A DNA stretch of 64,000 nt from an uncultured Flavobacteriaceae bacterium. Lineage in GTDB: Bacteria; Bacteroidota; Bacteroidia; Flavobacteriales; Flavobacteriaceae. The stretch spans positions 310,001-374,000 of the forward strand of contig CANLUH010000002.1 in NCBI GenBank assembly GCA_947494205.1, read 5' to 3'. The notes under the pieces were generated by a model. The model ran no database searches. It was given only the letters and a program-made list of their open reading frames with translations, and was not told the DNA's origin. Made by a program: the position numbers and the translations under genes. Below, piece by piece: positions 9,173-18,056 of this stretch (position 1 is the first letter of the stretch; every line of letters starts with the position of its first letter).

Positions 9173-11449
9173 ATGACAACTTTACCACAAATAGCAGTAC
9201 TAGACGATATTATAGCATTCCCAGATGATGAAAACCCAAACATGTTTTATCTAGCCCGTTCTACACCACAGATTAGAATGGACGATGATATGCCCATTTT
9301 TAATGGTCTATTCTGGACAGATAAAGCAGATGGAACAGGAGACTCTACAGCAGGTTTAGCTGGAGGTTATGTTAATTTCGATATTAACCTAGGTATCTCT
9401 GAAGACGAAAAGAAAAAAGCAGCTAAAGCGTTGAAAAAAATGAAAATTCAACAACAACGCAGACGCGAAATTATAAAACTAGAAAAAGAACGTTTAGGCT
9501 TAATAGCTAGGGCTAGAGGAGAATCTAGAGCGCCAGAACCAGACGTTCCAGCAGTAGGAGAAATTACCTTTGGCGCATTAGAATACACAGACGGTACGGT
9601 AACACTACTAGAAGAAAAAGCAGGCGGTTTAGTCTCTTGGTCTTCGGCAGGAGGGCCAGCAAGTTTAGTAGGCGATAATAATGCCGCTTTTGCCATACGT
9701 TTAAGCGCAGATGGTGCAGCCGTTTGGTATAAAGCTTTAAAACAAGGCGATAAAGCGATTAGTACACGTTACGATTTAAAATTTAGATTGCGTTTACCAA
9801 GTTTAGAAATAAGAGCTTGGGCAGGATCTACACAAAAGTCTGTAATAGAACGAAAAGTAGATCGCGTATGGAAAAATCAGGATCAAGGCTGCTCAGATGC
9901 AGATGTAGAACGTATAGATGTTTCTAGTGTTGTAGAAAATATGATGGAGGAAGGGCTTCTTAATATTGAAATTAAAAAAGGGTCTACAGAAATTTCAGAT
10001 GAGCATGTAAGTCAGTTACGAGATATGGCTATAAAGCTTATTGAAGGTAAAGTAAAAGAGATTATGATGTCTCGAATTCATGGCATGACGGAAGAAGAGC
10101 GTAAAACCTCTATGATAGAAGTGATGAAGGAGGAAATACGTTCGTTTGTAGAATTACGTTTTACACAACGTGATGTGGTAGAATGGAAAATGGCACCACA
10201 AGCTACAATTATGAATTTCTTAGAAGATGTTTCAGAAGAAAACAAACGAAACATTACCAAACTAGTAGATTTAGCAGATGATATTGTTGGTACAGTAGAA
10301 ATTCCGTTGCAAGTAAATGCACCATGGGAAGAAGCACCTTATGTATCTTCTGTTAAAGTGATGGCAGAATACCCTTCAGCAGACGAAAATAAATCATGGT
10401 TATTCGATAAAAATACAACCAAAGATAAATGGCTGTTTAGACGACCAAAAAAGGATGATGCGGTAGTTAAATACACTTCAGAAGTCTACTTTAAAGGCGT
10501 TTCCAAACCTTTACTAATTCCTACACAAGAAACCAACGGATTAATAAATATAGAAGTTGGTAAGGTAGGATTCATGCAAGCTAACTTTAAACCACATCCA
10601 ACACTAAGTTCGCTTTCGGGAGATAATAAAATACTAAACATTCAAGTTGCAATTAATTATAAAACAGAAGACGATTCGGATCACTTTAATACGTCATTAG
10701 TATTTAAACCAGAAGATATAGAAGGTAAAAAACTAGAAAGAGCTATTTATGAGCACGTAGATGCCCCTATAGAATATACGGTTACGTATTACAGTAAGAA
10801 TGGAAAAGTAATAGAAATGCCATCTCAGAAATACTATTTCACAGAGAATCAAACAGCAGATATTTTTACACCAAACCCTTACGAAGATACATTAGAGTTA
10901 GATGTAGAATTAGGAATGTCTCCAGATGAAAGTTTAAAGAAGATTATTGTTGAGTTTCAATATAAAGACGAAGACAATGAATTTACTAGCGAAGACAAAG
11001 TAGAATTAGCGGCAGAAGACGATTGGGAGCCAGTAACAGCGAAACTAGTGCAGTTAAATAGAGATATGCAAGACTTTAGGTATCGTTACAAACTTGTAGG
11101 AGATAATTTATTTTCTAGAAGTGGTTGGGTAGATAGTACAGGAGACCAAACCTTAATATTACCAATACTGCAAGTAGGTATTAACGTTAGCCGATTAAAA
11201 ATAGGCGAGAAGTACCAAAACGTAGTATTAGAACTCTCGTATAAAAACGATAAACAGAAAGTGAATCATCAATTCTTTTTAGATGAAGACTCTGCAAAGA
11301 AACCATTGAATTGGTTTATTCCAAGAATAGACGAATCTCATGATGCTTATACGTATTCCATGACGCTATATCCAGAAGATGGAGATCAAATAGAAGTAAA
11401 GGATTTAGAAGGCAAAGGGAAGTTTTTAATTATTAAAGATGTAAAATAG
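9173..11449 (+). CDS. Large beta-repeat protein, paralogue C
   Basis: The ATG at 9173 gives 758 aa and begins 20 bp after the previous stop. The frame is open further upstream to an ATG at 9095, but that would overlap the preceding gene by 58 bp and add a basic tail unlike its paralogues, so I reject it. The N-terminus reads 'FPDDENPNMFYLARSTPQI', the family signature. A helical basic stretch near residues 75-110 ('KKKAAKALKKMKIQQQRRRE') may be a coiled coil. Residues about 165-190 contain the conserved 'ASLVGDNNAAFAIRLSADG' segment. Several beta-rich repeats fill the C-terminal half, ending in 'GKGKFLIIKDVK', comparable to the ends of other family members. No export signal is visible. Function unknown. 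Confidence 0.85.
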   Translation: MTTLPQIAVLDDIIAFPDDENPNMFYLARSTPQIRMDDDMPIFNGLFWTDKADGTGDSTAGLAGGYVNFDINLGISEDEKKKAAKALKKMKIQQQRRREIIKLEKERLGLIARARGESRAPEPDVPAVGEITFGALEYTDGTVTLLEEKAGGLVSWSSAGGPASLVGDNNAAFAIRLSADGAAVWYKALKQGDKAISTRYDLKFRLRLPSLEIRAWAGSTQKSVIERKVDRVWKNQDQGCSDADVERIDVSSVVENMMEEGLLNIEIKKGSTEISDEHVSQLRDMAIKLIEGKVKEIMMSRIHGMTEEERKTSMIEVMKEEIRSFVELRFTQRDVVEWKMAPQATIMNFLEDVSEENKRNITKLVDLADDIVGTVEIPLQVNAPWEEAPYVSSVKVMAEYPSADENKSWLFDKNTTKDKWLFRRPKKDDAVVKYTSEVYFKGVSKPLLIPTQETNGLINIEVGKVGFMQANFKPHPTLSSLSGDNKILNIQVAINYKTEDDSDHFNTSLVFKPEDIEGKKLERAIYEHVDAPIEYTVTYYSKNGKVIEMPSQKYYFTENQTADIFTPNPYEDTLELDVELGMSPDESLKKIIVEFQYKDEDNEFTSEDKVELAAEDDWEPVTAKLVQLNRDMQDFRYRYKLVGDNLFSRSGWVDSTGDQTLILPILQVGINVSRLKIGEKYQNVVLELSYKNDKQKVNHQFFLDEDSAKKPLNWFIPRIDESHDAYTYSMTLYPEDGDQIEVKDLEGKGKFLIIKDVK

Positions 11450-11456
11450 TAAAGCT

Positions 11457-13709
11457 ATGTTAAGTTATCAACCACCATTTATGGATGTGGGGAATCTTAC
11501 TATTTTTAGAGATGATACCGATCCAGAAACATTTTATTACGCCAATATTCAACCCACAATAGTTGAAAAAAAAGAAGGCCCGGCAATATCAGCCTACACT
11601 ATCTTACCAGAAAGTAGTACAGACGAAGATATTAATCAAGTCATGGACACCAGTCTGTCTCTAGAAGTCTCTTTAAAAGTTACAAATAGTATTTTAGAAA
11701 AAGCAAAGCTAGAGATTAAGGACAAATGGGGCATGAAAGCCAAGCGTTTAATACCTGTAACTGTTACCGATGGTAAAGTATACATGGTAATCGCTTCGGC
11801 AGGAGAAGAACCAGACCCTAAAAACTGGTATGTAAGTTCAGGAATATCGCCTTCTATTTTTGGAGACAATCGCGCCGCATTAGTGGTGAAAACAAGTGGA
11901 GAAGAAGCTAAACGATTAGTTTCGGCATTAAACGAAGATGTGGTTGCAGGACACGTGTATTACGAATTGAATATGCTAGGTATTGCACCAACATTTAAAG
12001 CGAGAATGCGTGTAAAATGGGATAGAATTTATAAGCACTTTGAAGATATGAAGGTAAAGAACTTTATATTTTATAGAGAAGAAATAAGCAACACCCTAGA
12101 CGATTTAAAAGAAACCAGTTTGGTAGAAATGGAGATAGAAGAACTAGATCCAGATGTGTCTGAATATGCTTCTAAAACCTTATTAAATGAGTTAAAAACG
12201 GAAGCCATAAAACGCTTGTTTAATCCATCGGTACCACCATTAAGTGCTAGTAAAAAAATAGAAAACAGAATAGCACATGCCGTTGGGATGATTCATTCAT
12301 CAATAATACCGGGTTCTCATTACATTTTACGAAACAATAAAGAAGCACAAACCACCGAACTTATTGTTGATTTAAGGGAACGTAAAGTCAAAAAATATCC
12401 ATTCTATCCGCAAGCCTTACTATCTAGTATGATACAGAATGTAGGCGGCTTAGGCGATAATTTAAAATGGATTAAGTTAGACGACATGCCGTTTAGAAGC
12501 GAAACGGTTACAGTAGATATTGCTGCAGATACGTTTAAAATAAATAACATAAAAACAGTAAAAATAGACTGTATTGTTTGGGATGAAACCAATAACAAAC
12601 AAGAAAATGAACAGGCGTTTATTTTTAATACAGCTGAAGATGCAAAAGGCACCTTTAAGTATACACGCCAAAATGCAAATAATTATAAGTACCGTTACAA
12701 AGCCACGATATATTTAGATAATGATGGTACAGGATTACCTTCGCAGATGGAAGTAGATTGGACGGAAACCACATCGGAATTCATCTATTTTAACCCAACT
12801 GAATATTTTGAGAATGTAAAGCTGCAAATTGGTATAGACGATAGAACCATCTTTAATAACACGCACCTTATTGAAACGACTATAAATGTTATAGAACGCG
12901 AAACGGATAGAAGAATATTAAGTCAATCATTTTTACTTAAAAAAGATGATAAAGACGAAAACGAGAAGCTATTATCTTTATTATACAGTAAGCTGCATCC
13001 TGTTAAGATAGACCTTCAAGTTATTTATTACATAGAAGGCTCAGAAGAGTATGTATTAAATCTAGAAGATCATAAAGACTTTAATTTCTTCATACCAAAC
13101 CCGTTCGAAAATAAATGGTCAGTTGAGTTAATGAGTAAAGTAGATTGGGAGCAGACCAATAAGATAATCACAGAACTTCGTGCATGGGATTACACCCGAA
13201 AAACATGGATAGAAGAGAAATTCAATTTCACCAAAGATAAAGACGCGCATACTTTTTCTGTAGTGACAAGTTTAGACACACCTAAAGAAACCTTTGAATA
13301 TAAAAATACAGAGATAACTTCAGAAGGAAACATTAATAGAGGCGCTTGGAAAAAGCATGATGGCCCAATACTAATGATAAAAGATAAAGTAAAGCCAGAA
13401 CGTACCATAAAAATTACTCTAGAAGACGCACCAGACTTTAAAGAACACGAAGTAAAAGAAGTAAAACTATACATAGTCTATAAAGACAATGATAATGACA
13501 TTGTTATTAATTCAGACGACAAGCAAAAGCTAGAATTCTCCAAAATAGGAGAAACACTATACTTTACACACGATATGCTAGATGCGTCGCAAACAGATTA
13601 TAAATATAGAATTAAAGCTAAAAGTGATAGTGGAGACCGTTATAAAACAAAATGGGTAACCACAGATGATGAACATTTAAAAATAACCCTTCCAGAAAAT
13701 ATTTGGTAA
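11457..13709 (+). CDS. Large beta-repeat protein, paralogue D
   Basis: A 750-aa paralogue with its ATG 7 bp after the preceding stop. It opens with 'LTIFRDDTDPETFYYANIQP', matching the family signature, and has 'SPSIFGDNRAALVVKTSGEEAK' at the conserved N-domain position (about residues 130-155). The segment 'VDLRERKVKKYPFYPQALL' near 305-325 marks the junction to the beta-repeat half; paralogue E has a similar 'VDYRERSTTLKTHNPQAHL'. Repeats contain 'YKYRYKATIYLDND' and 'YKYRIKAKSDSGD' strand pairs. There is no signal peptide or membrane segment. I cannot assign a function beyond membership of this family. Confidence 0.85.
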   Translation: MLSYQPPFMDVGNLTIFRDDTDPETFYYANIQPTIVEKKEGPAISAYTILPESSTDEDINQVMDTSLSLEVSLKVTNSILEKAKLEIKDKWGMKAKRLIPVTVTDGKVYMVIASAGEEPDPKNWYVSSGISPSIFGDNRAALVVKTSGEEAKRLVSALNEDVVAGHVYYELNMLGIAPTFKARMRVKWDRIYKHFEDMKVKNFIFYREEISNTLDDLKETSLVEMEIEELDPDVSEYASKTLLNELKTEAIKRLFNPSVPPLSASKKIENRIAHAVGMIHSSIIPGSHYILRNNKEAQTTELIVDLRERKVKKYPFYPQALLSSMIQNVGGLGDNLKWIKLDDMPFRSETVTVDIAADTFKINNIKTVKIDCIVWDETNNKQENEQAFIFNTAEDAKGTFKYTRQNANNYKYRYKATIYLDNDGTGLPSQMEVDWTETTSEFIYFNPTEYFENVKLQIGIDDRTIFNNTHLIETTINVIERETDRRILSQSFLLKKDDKDENEKLLSLLYSKLHPVKIDLQVIYYIEGSEEYVLNLEDHKDFNFFIPNPFENKWSVELMSKVDWEQTNKIITELRAWDYTRKTWIEEKFNFTKDKDAHTFSVVTSLDTPKETFEYKNTEITSEGNINRGAWKKHDGPILMIKDKVKPERTIKITLEDAPDFKEHEVKEVKLYIVYKDNDNDIVINSDDKQKLEFSKIGETLYFTHDMLDASQTDYKYRIKAKSDSGDRYKTKWVTTDDEHLKITLPENIW

Positions 13710-13711
13710 TT

Positions 13712-16039
13712 ATGTTAGACCTATCAAAACCATACGGAGTACACGAAGACATTTTGTTTTATGGCGATCATGAACAAGAAAATATTGTCTATTATTTACC
13801 TAATGAAGTCGGCTTAGCACCAGTAATTTCAGACGGAGATGATCAAGACAAAACATTCGATTTCTTTCTTCAAATATTTAAAGAAGGAAGAGCGATACAA
13901 GGCGGACTAAAAGAGTTAGAAGATTCCTCGGGAGCTATCATGTCTTTAGGTGTACAATGTATCGCTAACGAAAAACGTTTAGAAAAAGCCAGAACGAAAC
14001 TTATAGAAGAGCATAAACTACAAGAAGATTTTATTTTTACACCACCAGAGTGGAAAGATGGTTCTATAGATTTAATTGTTTTAGATTCCACCACACAAAA
14101 TGAAGATACTATAAACGAGGAATCCTTTGTAGATAGCATTATTGGTTCTAAAAAACCATCATTATCCAGTAGCGACTTAAAAGCTGTTTTTAATGTAAGA
14201 TTAGACCGAAAAGGTGCGAGTTTATTAGCAGCGACATTACAAGGTGATCGTAGTTCGGTAGCAGGTGTGCTTTACGATTTAAAAATGAAAGCCATGCGTC
14301 CTGCTTTAGACATGACTATTGAGGCCGATTTAGATCGTTGCCATACCAAAGTATCGCATATGGTAGCAGCAGGAGCAGCTATAAAATATGGAGAGTTAAC
14401 AGTCTCTGCAAAAGCAGAATTCGAATTTATTAAAGAAAAACTCATAGAAGAAGGTGATATAAAAGTAAATATCATTTCTCAGGTGACTACACCTGAGATG
14501 AAGCAAATGGTAGACGATATGGTAAAAGAGTTTACAGATAAAGTAATGCGCGAGCTCTTTTCTCCTTATGTGTCTCCAGAGTTACCAGACATTAATATAA
14601 ATACAGGAGCCAACCCAACACCTGGAGATGGTATTCTAATAGGTGTAGCGTATAAATTTCAAAAGAAAAAACTATTCCACAATAAAAGAATATTTGTGGA
14701 TTATAGAGAGCGTTCTACAACATTAAAAACGCATAACCCACAAGCACATTTATGGTTATTAGGAAATCAAATAAAAGATGATATCGATAACTATACGCAA
14801 ACGGTAACCTTTGGAGATTTATGGAGAGAAAACCATTTAAAAACTAAAATACTACATGATTTTGAAGCAGAGCATAACGATTTATTAAGTGCTGAGGTTT
14901 TAATATGGCGAAAAAAGGATGGTAAGAAAGCACTATCTAAAACAGGAGGCTTTGCTATTCCAGATGATGCCATTCCGTTAATAAGTTACACGGTTACAGA
15001 AGATGATCAAGAAGAACACGAAATCGCTTGGACAACAGAACCCGATGAGGCTTCAGGATATTACTATCAAGTAAAATTTACTTATCGAGACGATATTGAT
15101 AATGTAAGCACACCAGTAACTATTTTTAGTAAAGTAATTTATAGTAGTTCTCAGGATTTAATACTAATTCCTCAAGTGTTAGCCCCTCTAAAAATCTTCA
15201 ACTTTAAATATGGAAGCATCGATAAAGATAAGGTTAGAGGTATAGATATTTATCTAAGAGCTAAAGATCAAGAAGGCACGCAAATCAGCCAAGAAATACT
15301 AACACTCTCTAATGATAATAAAGAAGAATTCTGGCGCATTAGAAATCATCCGCACGATGTTGCAACCCTTGAAGAAGAACGTCATTTTCATTTTGCTGAT
15401 GGCAGACCAACTTTACGGCAGAATGCAGTGGCTTTAATTGATGAAGAATTAATACTTGCAGATCCTTTCGAATTTAAAAAAGTAGCTATAATTCCTGTAA
15501 TTACAGGAAATACAGACGATTTTCTAGAGATATTATTACAAGTGAATTATACGGCTACAAACGACGATTTTGAGTTTAGTCAGCTATTTAGAGCAAAACT
15601 ACCAGACTTTGCGCTCGATGAAATTACGATTCCTGTTTTAGAGAAAGGAGATTTAGTAGACTATACATTCACAGCCATTACAAAAGATGGTGATTTAGTT
15701 GATTTAGAAACAGGGCAAACCAAAGGCGGCGCCTTATTATTAAAGGTAAAAGAGAAAGCACCAGATAACGGGATCACTATAATTTGGGAAGGCCCTGAAC
15801 TAGAAACGGAAGATTTAGACTATGTGCGAGTAGAATTCAAGTTAAAAAAAGAAGACGGTACAAAAGTGAAGTTAGACCGTGTAGAATTTACTAGTGACGA
15901 AACGCCACAGCCTATAACTTATATAGTAGCCGAAGAAGGAGAACTCTCTATGCGCGTAGTAAAACGCTATATAAATGGTAGTAAAGACAAAGGAAAATAT
16001 AAAATAGTAACAACAAAAGAATTAATAATAAAACCTTAA
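13712..16039 (+). CDS. Large beta-repeat protein, paralogue E
   Basis: The ATG at 13712 lies 2 bp after the previous stop and gives 775 aa ('MLDLSKPYGVHEDILFYGDH'). A TTG three codons upstream would overlap the preceding gene and is not needed. The family N-domain is present: 'LFYGDHEQENIVYYLPNE' and then 'KKPSLSSSDLKAVFNVRLDR' around residues 147-166. A junction loop with 'NINTGANPTPGDG' separates the N-domain from the beta-repeats. The C-terminal half has repeated 'IDIYLRAKDQEG' and 'VDYTFTAITKDGD' type strands and a 'GGALLLKVKEKA' strand like the end segments of its paralogues. No export signal is seen. The 2-bp spacing suggests translational coupling to its neighbour. Confidence 0.85.
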   Translation: MLDLSKPYGVHEDILFYGDHEQENIVYYLPNEVGLAPVISDGDDQDKTFDFFLQIFKEGRAIQGGLKELEDSSGAIMSLGVQCIANEKRLEKARTKLIEEHKLQEDFIFTPPEWKDGSIDLIVLDSTTQNEDTINEESFVDSIIGSKKPSLSSSDLKAVFNVRLDRKGASLLAATLQGDRSSVAGVLYDLKMKAMRPALDMTIEADLDRCHTKVSHMVAAGAAIKYGELTVSAKAEFEFIKEKLIEEGDIKVNIISQVTTPEMKQMVDDMVKEFTDKVMRELFSPYVSPELPDININTGANPTPGDGILIGVAYKFQKKKLFHNKRIFVDYRERSTTLKTHNPQAHLWLLGNQIKDDIDNYTQTVTFGDLWRENHLKTKILHDFEAEHNDLLSAEVLIWRKKDGKKALSKTGGFAIPDDAIPLISYTVTEDDQEEHEIAWTTEPDEASGYYYQVKFTYRDDIDNVSTPVTIFSKVIYSSSQDLILIPQVLAPLKIFNFKYGSIDKDKVRGIDIYLRAKDQEGTQISQEILTLSNDNKEEFWRIRNHPHDVATLEEERHFHFADGRPTLRQNAVALIDEELILADPFEFKKVAIIPVITGNTDDFLEILLQVNYTATNDDFEFSQLFRAKLPDFALDEITIPVLEKGDLVDYTFTAITKDGDLVDLETGQTKGGALLLKVKEKAPDNGITIIWEGPELETEDLDYVRVEFKLKKEDGTKVKLDRVEFTSDETPQPITYIVAEEGELSMRVVKRYINGSKDKGKYKIVTTKELIIKP

Positions 16040-16051
16040 AATAATAAAACA

Positions 16052-16621
16052 ATGGAAAATATAGTAGACATGATGGGAGGGAAGCTGTTAAGCTATGGCG
16101 TATCTGGATTCGCCTTATTAATGATAGGATTTACCTATTACCTTATGAGAAGTGAATTAAAACGAGACTTACCAAGACATATTGCCATAAAAACAATATG
16201 GATGTTTATGGGATTAGTCATTGTATCTACAGTTGTAGTAGGTTTTTTTAGTTTACCGCTTGCAGATAAAAATGAAGCATTAAATGAAGAGGTAAATGGA
16301 TTAACTACAGATATGTCTCAACTTATGGAGATGTTAACCAAATATGAGTTCGCTTTAAATGATTTGGCTTCTAAATTAGAAAATGGAAATAAAACAAATC
16401 CGACAACAACACCTCCAAAATACGACGGTAAAAAACCAGCTTTAGATACTAAGTTAATTGCTAGACATATTGATTTTTCTAAAATAACAATCCCTAAAGA
16501 ATATCAAGCAGTAAAAGCAGCAGAATTGAATGATTCGGCAAGAAAACAGTTAAAAAACAATGTGCAATACAAGCTGCACAATAGTACACTTCAAGTTGAT
16601 AAGACATTAAAAAGGAATTAA
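16052..16621 (+). CDS. Small membrane protein with coiled coil
   Basis: A 189-aa protein starting 12 bp after the previous stop. Two hydrophobic helices are evident, about residues 15-33 ('SYGVSGFALLMIGFTYYLM') and 47-70 ('IKTIWMFMGLVIVSTVVVGF'). A heptad-like, coiled-coil-prone stretch follows at about 74-112 ('ADKNEALNEEVNGLTTDMSQ' onward), then a Pro/Thr linker and a short polar C-terminal domain. It is the only gene of the operon with clear membrane segments, so it could tether the otherwise soluble large proteins to the inner membrane. That is inference from context. No family recognised. Confidence 0.8.
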   Translation: MENIVDMMGGKLLSYGVSGFALLMIGFTYYLMRSELKRDLPRHIAIKTIWMFMGLVIVSTVVVGFFSLPLADKNEALNEEVNGLTTDMSQLMEMLTKYEFALNDLASKLENGNKTNPTTTPPKYDGKKPALDTKLIARHIDFSKITIPKEYQAVKAAELNDSARKQLKNNVQYKLHNSTLQVDKTLKRN

Positions 16622-16653
16622 TTGTATTACGTTACATTTTAAATAAATAACAA

Positions 16654-17742
16654 ATGAAAAAGTATATCATTCTAGTTGCTGGTTATGAATACCATCGCGG
16701 AAGAACAAATATGGCAACAATAGCCAAGCGTCGTGCCAATTATCTATTACATAATAATAGGGCGTGGCGAACAGATCCAAACGTTAATTTTATTCTATTC
16801 GATGTACGTATGGGAAGAATAGACAAAGGCACTGTAAATAACGGAACGATTACATGGACTCTAGAAAACGATGGGTTCGATGCTATAGATGATAGCACAC
16901 ATTATGACAACGAGCGAAAGTTTATAGAAGCAGATACTAATGTAATATCTATAACAGATGCTTATGAGTATATTCAGACTATTGGAGAAAACGAACCGGG
17001 AACAGTTTATGAATTTTCCATATTAGGACATGGATGGCGAGGTGGCCCTGTATTAGTAAACACTTATGAGAGACCAGAATATAGAACAAATGGAGCTAAT
17101 GCAAGTGCGCGAGATCCTTGGGATAAAGATGGACGTAAAAAAGACACAAACGTAACCAACATGGGGTTTACGCCTTGGTTAAACTATAAAAATGCATTTG
17201 CAACTACTGGTTTTATTTGGGTTTGGGGTTGCGCATCTAGTAGACGCTATAAAACCGTAATACAAAAAGTGTTACGCTCACCAGAGTTTAGAGCAAAACG
17301 TTATGGAAGACATGTTGATACAGACACTTTTACGTTGTCATTCTCACAACAATTTGCAGACGATAATTTTATTTATGATCCTTTATTTTTCTATAGATCG
17401 GCAACAGCAGGCTCCACAAGTAACAGACGTTTTACAAGAACGTTATTAGAAGTTAAAAACTTTTTAATTAGAGGCTTAGTGCATACTTATGCTGGGCAAA
17501 TGGCGTACAATACCAATATAAAAACCTATGCGGCTCTACCGGGAACAGGTGCCGATTACGAAAGAGGAGGCACAAGTAACAGACGTGTTATGGTAGTACC
17601 AACAAGTAGTAGTACTTATGGCTATAGTTTTAGCCAAATAGTACGTTTTTATAAAACATATATAAATACAGTAGGTGACCCAGAACGTAGAGATTATGCA
17701 TTATTTGATCCAGCTGTGATTAGAGGATGGAAGGGTAGGTGA
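16654..17742 (+). CDS. Putative caspase-like (clan CD) protein
   Basis: A 362-aa protein, ATG 32 bp after the previous stop, and last gene of the operon. It begins with a hydrophobic strand ('KKYIILVAGYEYHRGRTN'). Two later hydrophobic strands end in residues that resemble the His/Cys dyad of clan CD cysteine peptidases (caspase, gingipain, CHAT): 'VYEFSILGHGWRGGP' with His126, and 'TGFIWVWGCASSRRY' with Cys193. The 67-residue spacing is long but conceivable. The C-terminal part (about 210-362) has no recognised domain. There is no signal peptide. The dyad is visible; fold and activity are inference, and a non-peptidase role is equally possible. Its place next to a membrane protein and large multidomain partners would suit an effector or maturation protease. 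Confidence 0.5.
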   Translation: MKKYIILVAGYEYHRGRTNMATIAKRRANYLLHNNRAWRTDPNVNFILFDVRMGRIDKGTVNNGTITWTLENDGFDAIDDSTHYDNERKFIEADTNVISITDAYEYIQTIGENEPGTVYEFSILGHGWRGGPVLVNTYERPEYRTNGANASARDPWDKDGRKKDTNVTNMGFTPWLNYKNAFATTGFIWVWGCASSRRYKTVIQKVLRSPEFRAKRYGRHVDTDTFTLSFSQQFADDNFIYDPLFFYRSATAGSTSNRRFTRTLLEVKNFLIRGLVHTYAGQMAYNTNIKTYAALPGTGADYERGGTSNRRVMVVPTSSSTYGYSFSQIVRFYKTYINTVGDPERRDYALFDPAVIRGWKGR

Positions 17743-18056
17743 TTCTTCCATAATTTACAAACTGCTTTCTATCCATATTTTTTATTTTTATATTATAATA
17801 ATATTTAAAACTTACGTTAAAATACTAAGACTATGGATACACAATATTTTACTTCATTAATGTATGTAACACCTCTTGTCGGTTCAATAATAACTCGTGC
17901 TGGTAAAATAGACTTTTATTATTTTTTTAGAAAAAGGAAAAGGTTTTATTTAACTCTTTTAAATAAGTATATTTGCCTCAATATAAATGATATGCAAATT
18001 AAAAGACACAAATTCGTCTATTAATTTGCGATAGATTACTATAAGCCCTTAAATAC
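17743..18056 (+). other. Intergenic region between the operon end and the sensor kinase
   Basis: A 314-bp stretch, very AT-rich. I see no convincing terminator hairpin after the 17742 stop, only T-rich sequence near 17780-17800. A 63-codon open frame at 17833-18024 lacks any recognisable feature and runs across the promoter-like element, so I do not call it. An 8-bp inverted repeat (GCAAATTA at 17994-18001, TAATTTGC at 18022-18029) lies in the leader of the kinase gene. Confidence 0.5.
17968..17975 (+). promoter_or_regulatory. Candidate Bacteroidota -7 element (TAnnTTTG)
   Basis: TATATTTG matches the TAnnTTTG -7 consensus of the Bacteroidota primary sigma factor exactly and lies about 80 bp before the kinase start at 18057. 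The upstream -33 region is T-rich without a clear TTG. An exact match in AT-rich DNA can arise by chance, so this is a candidate only. Confidence 0.4.

Noticed and set aside
13703-13711. TTG start for the 13712 gene
   Set aside because: A normal ATG follows three codons later and avoids overlap with the preceding stop.
1-17742. Contractile injection system or type VI secretion locus
   Set aside because: The peptidoglycan-binding domains hint at it, but no tube, sheath, baseplate, spike or AAA+ protein is recognisable among the genes in the window.
17833-18024. 63-codon plus-strand open frame before the sensor kinase
   Set aside because: No recognisable motif, and it runs across a promoter-like element and a leader inverted repeat. 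Chance frames of this length are common in AT-rich intergenic DNA.
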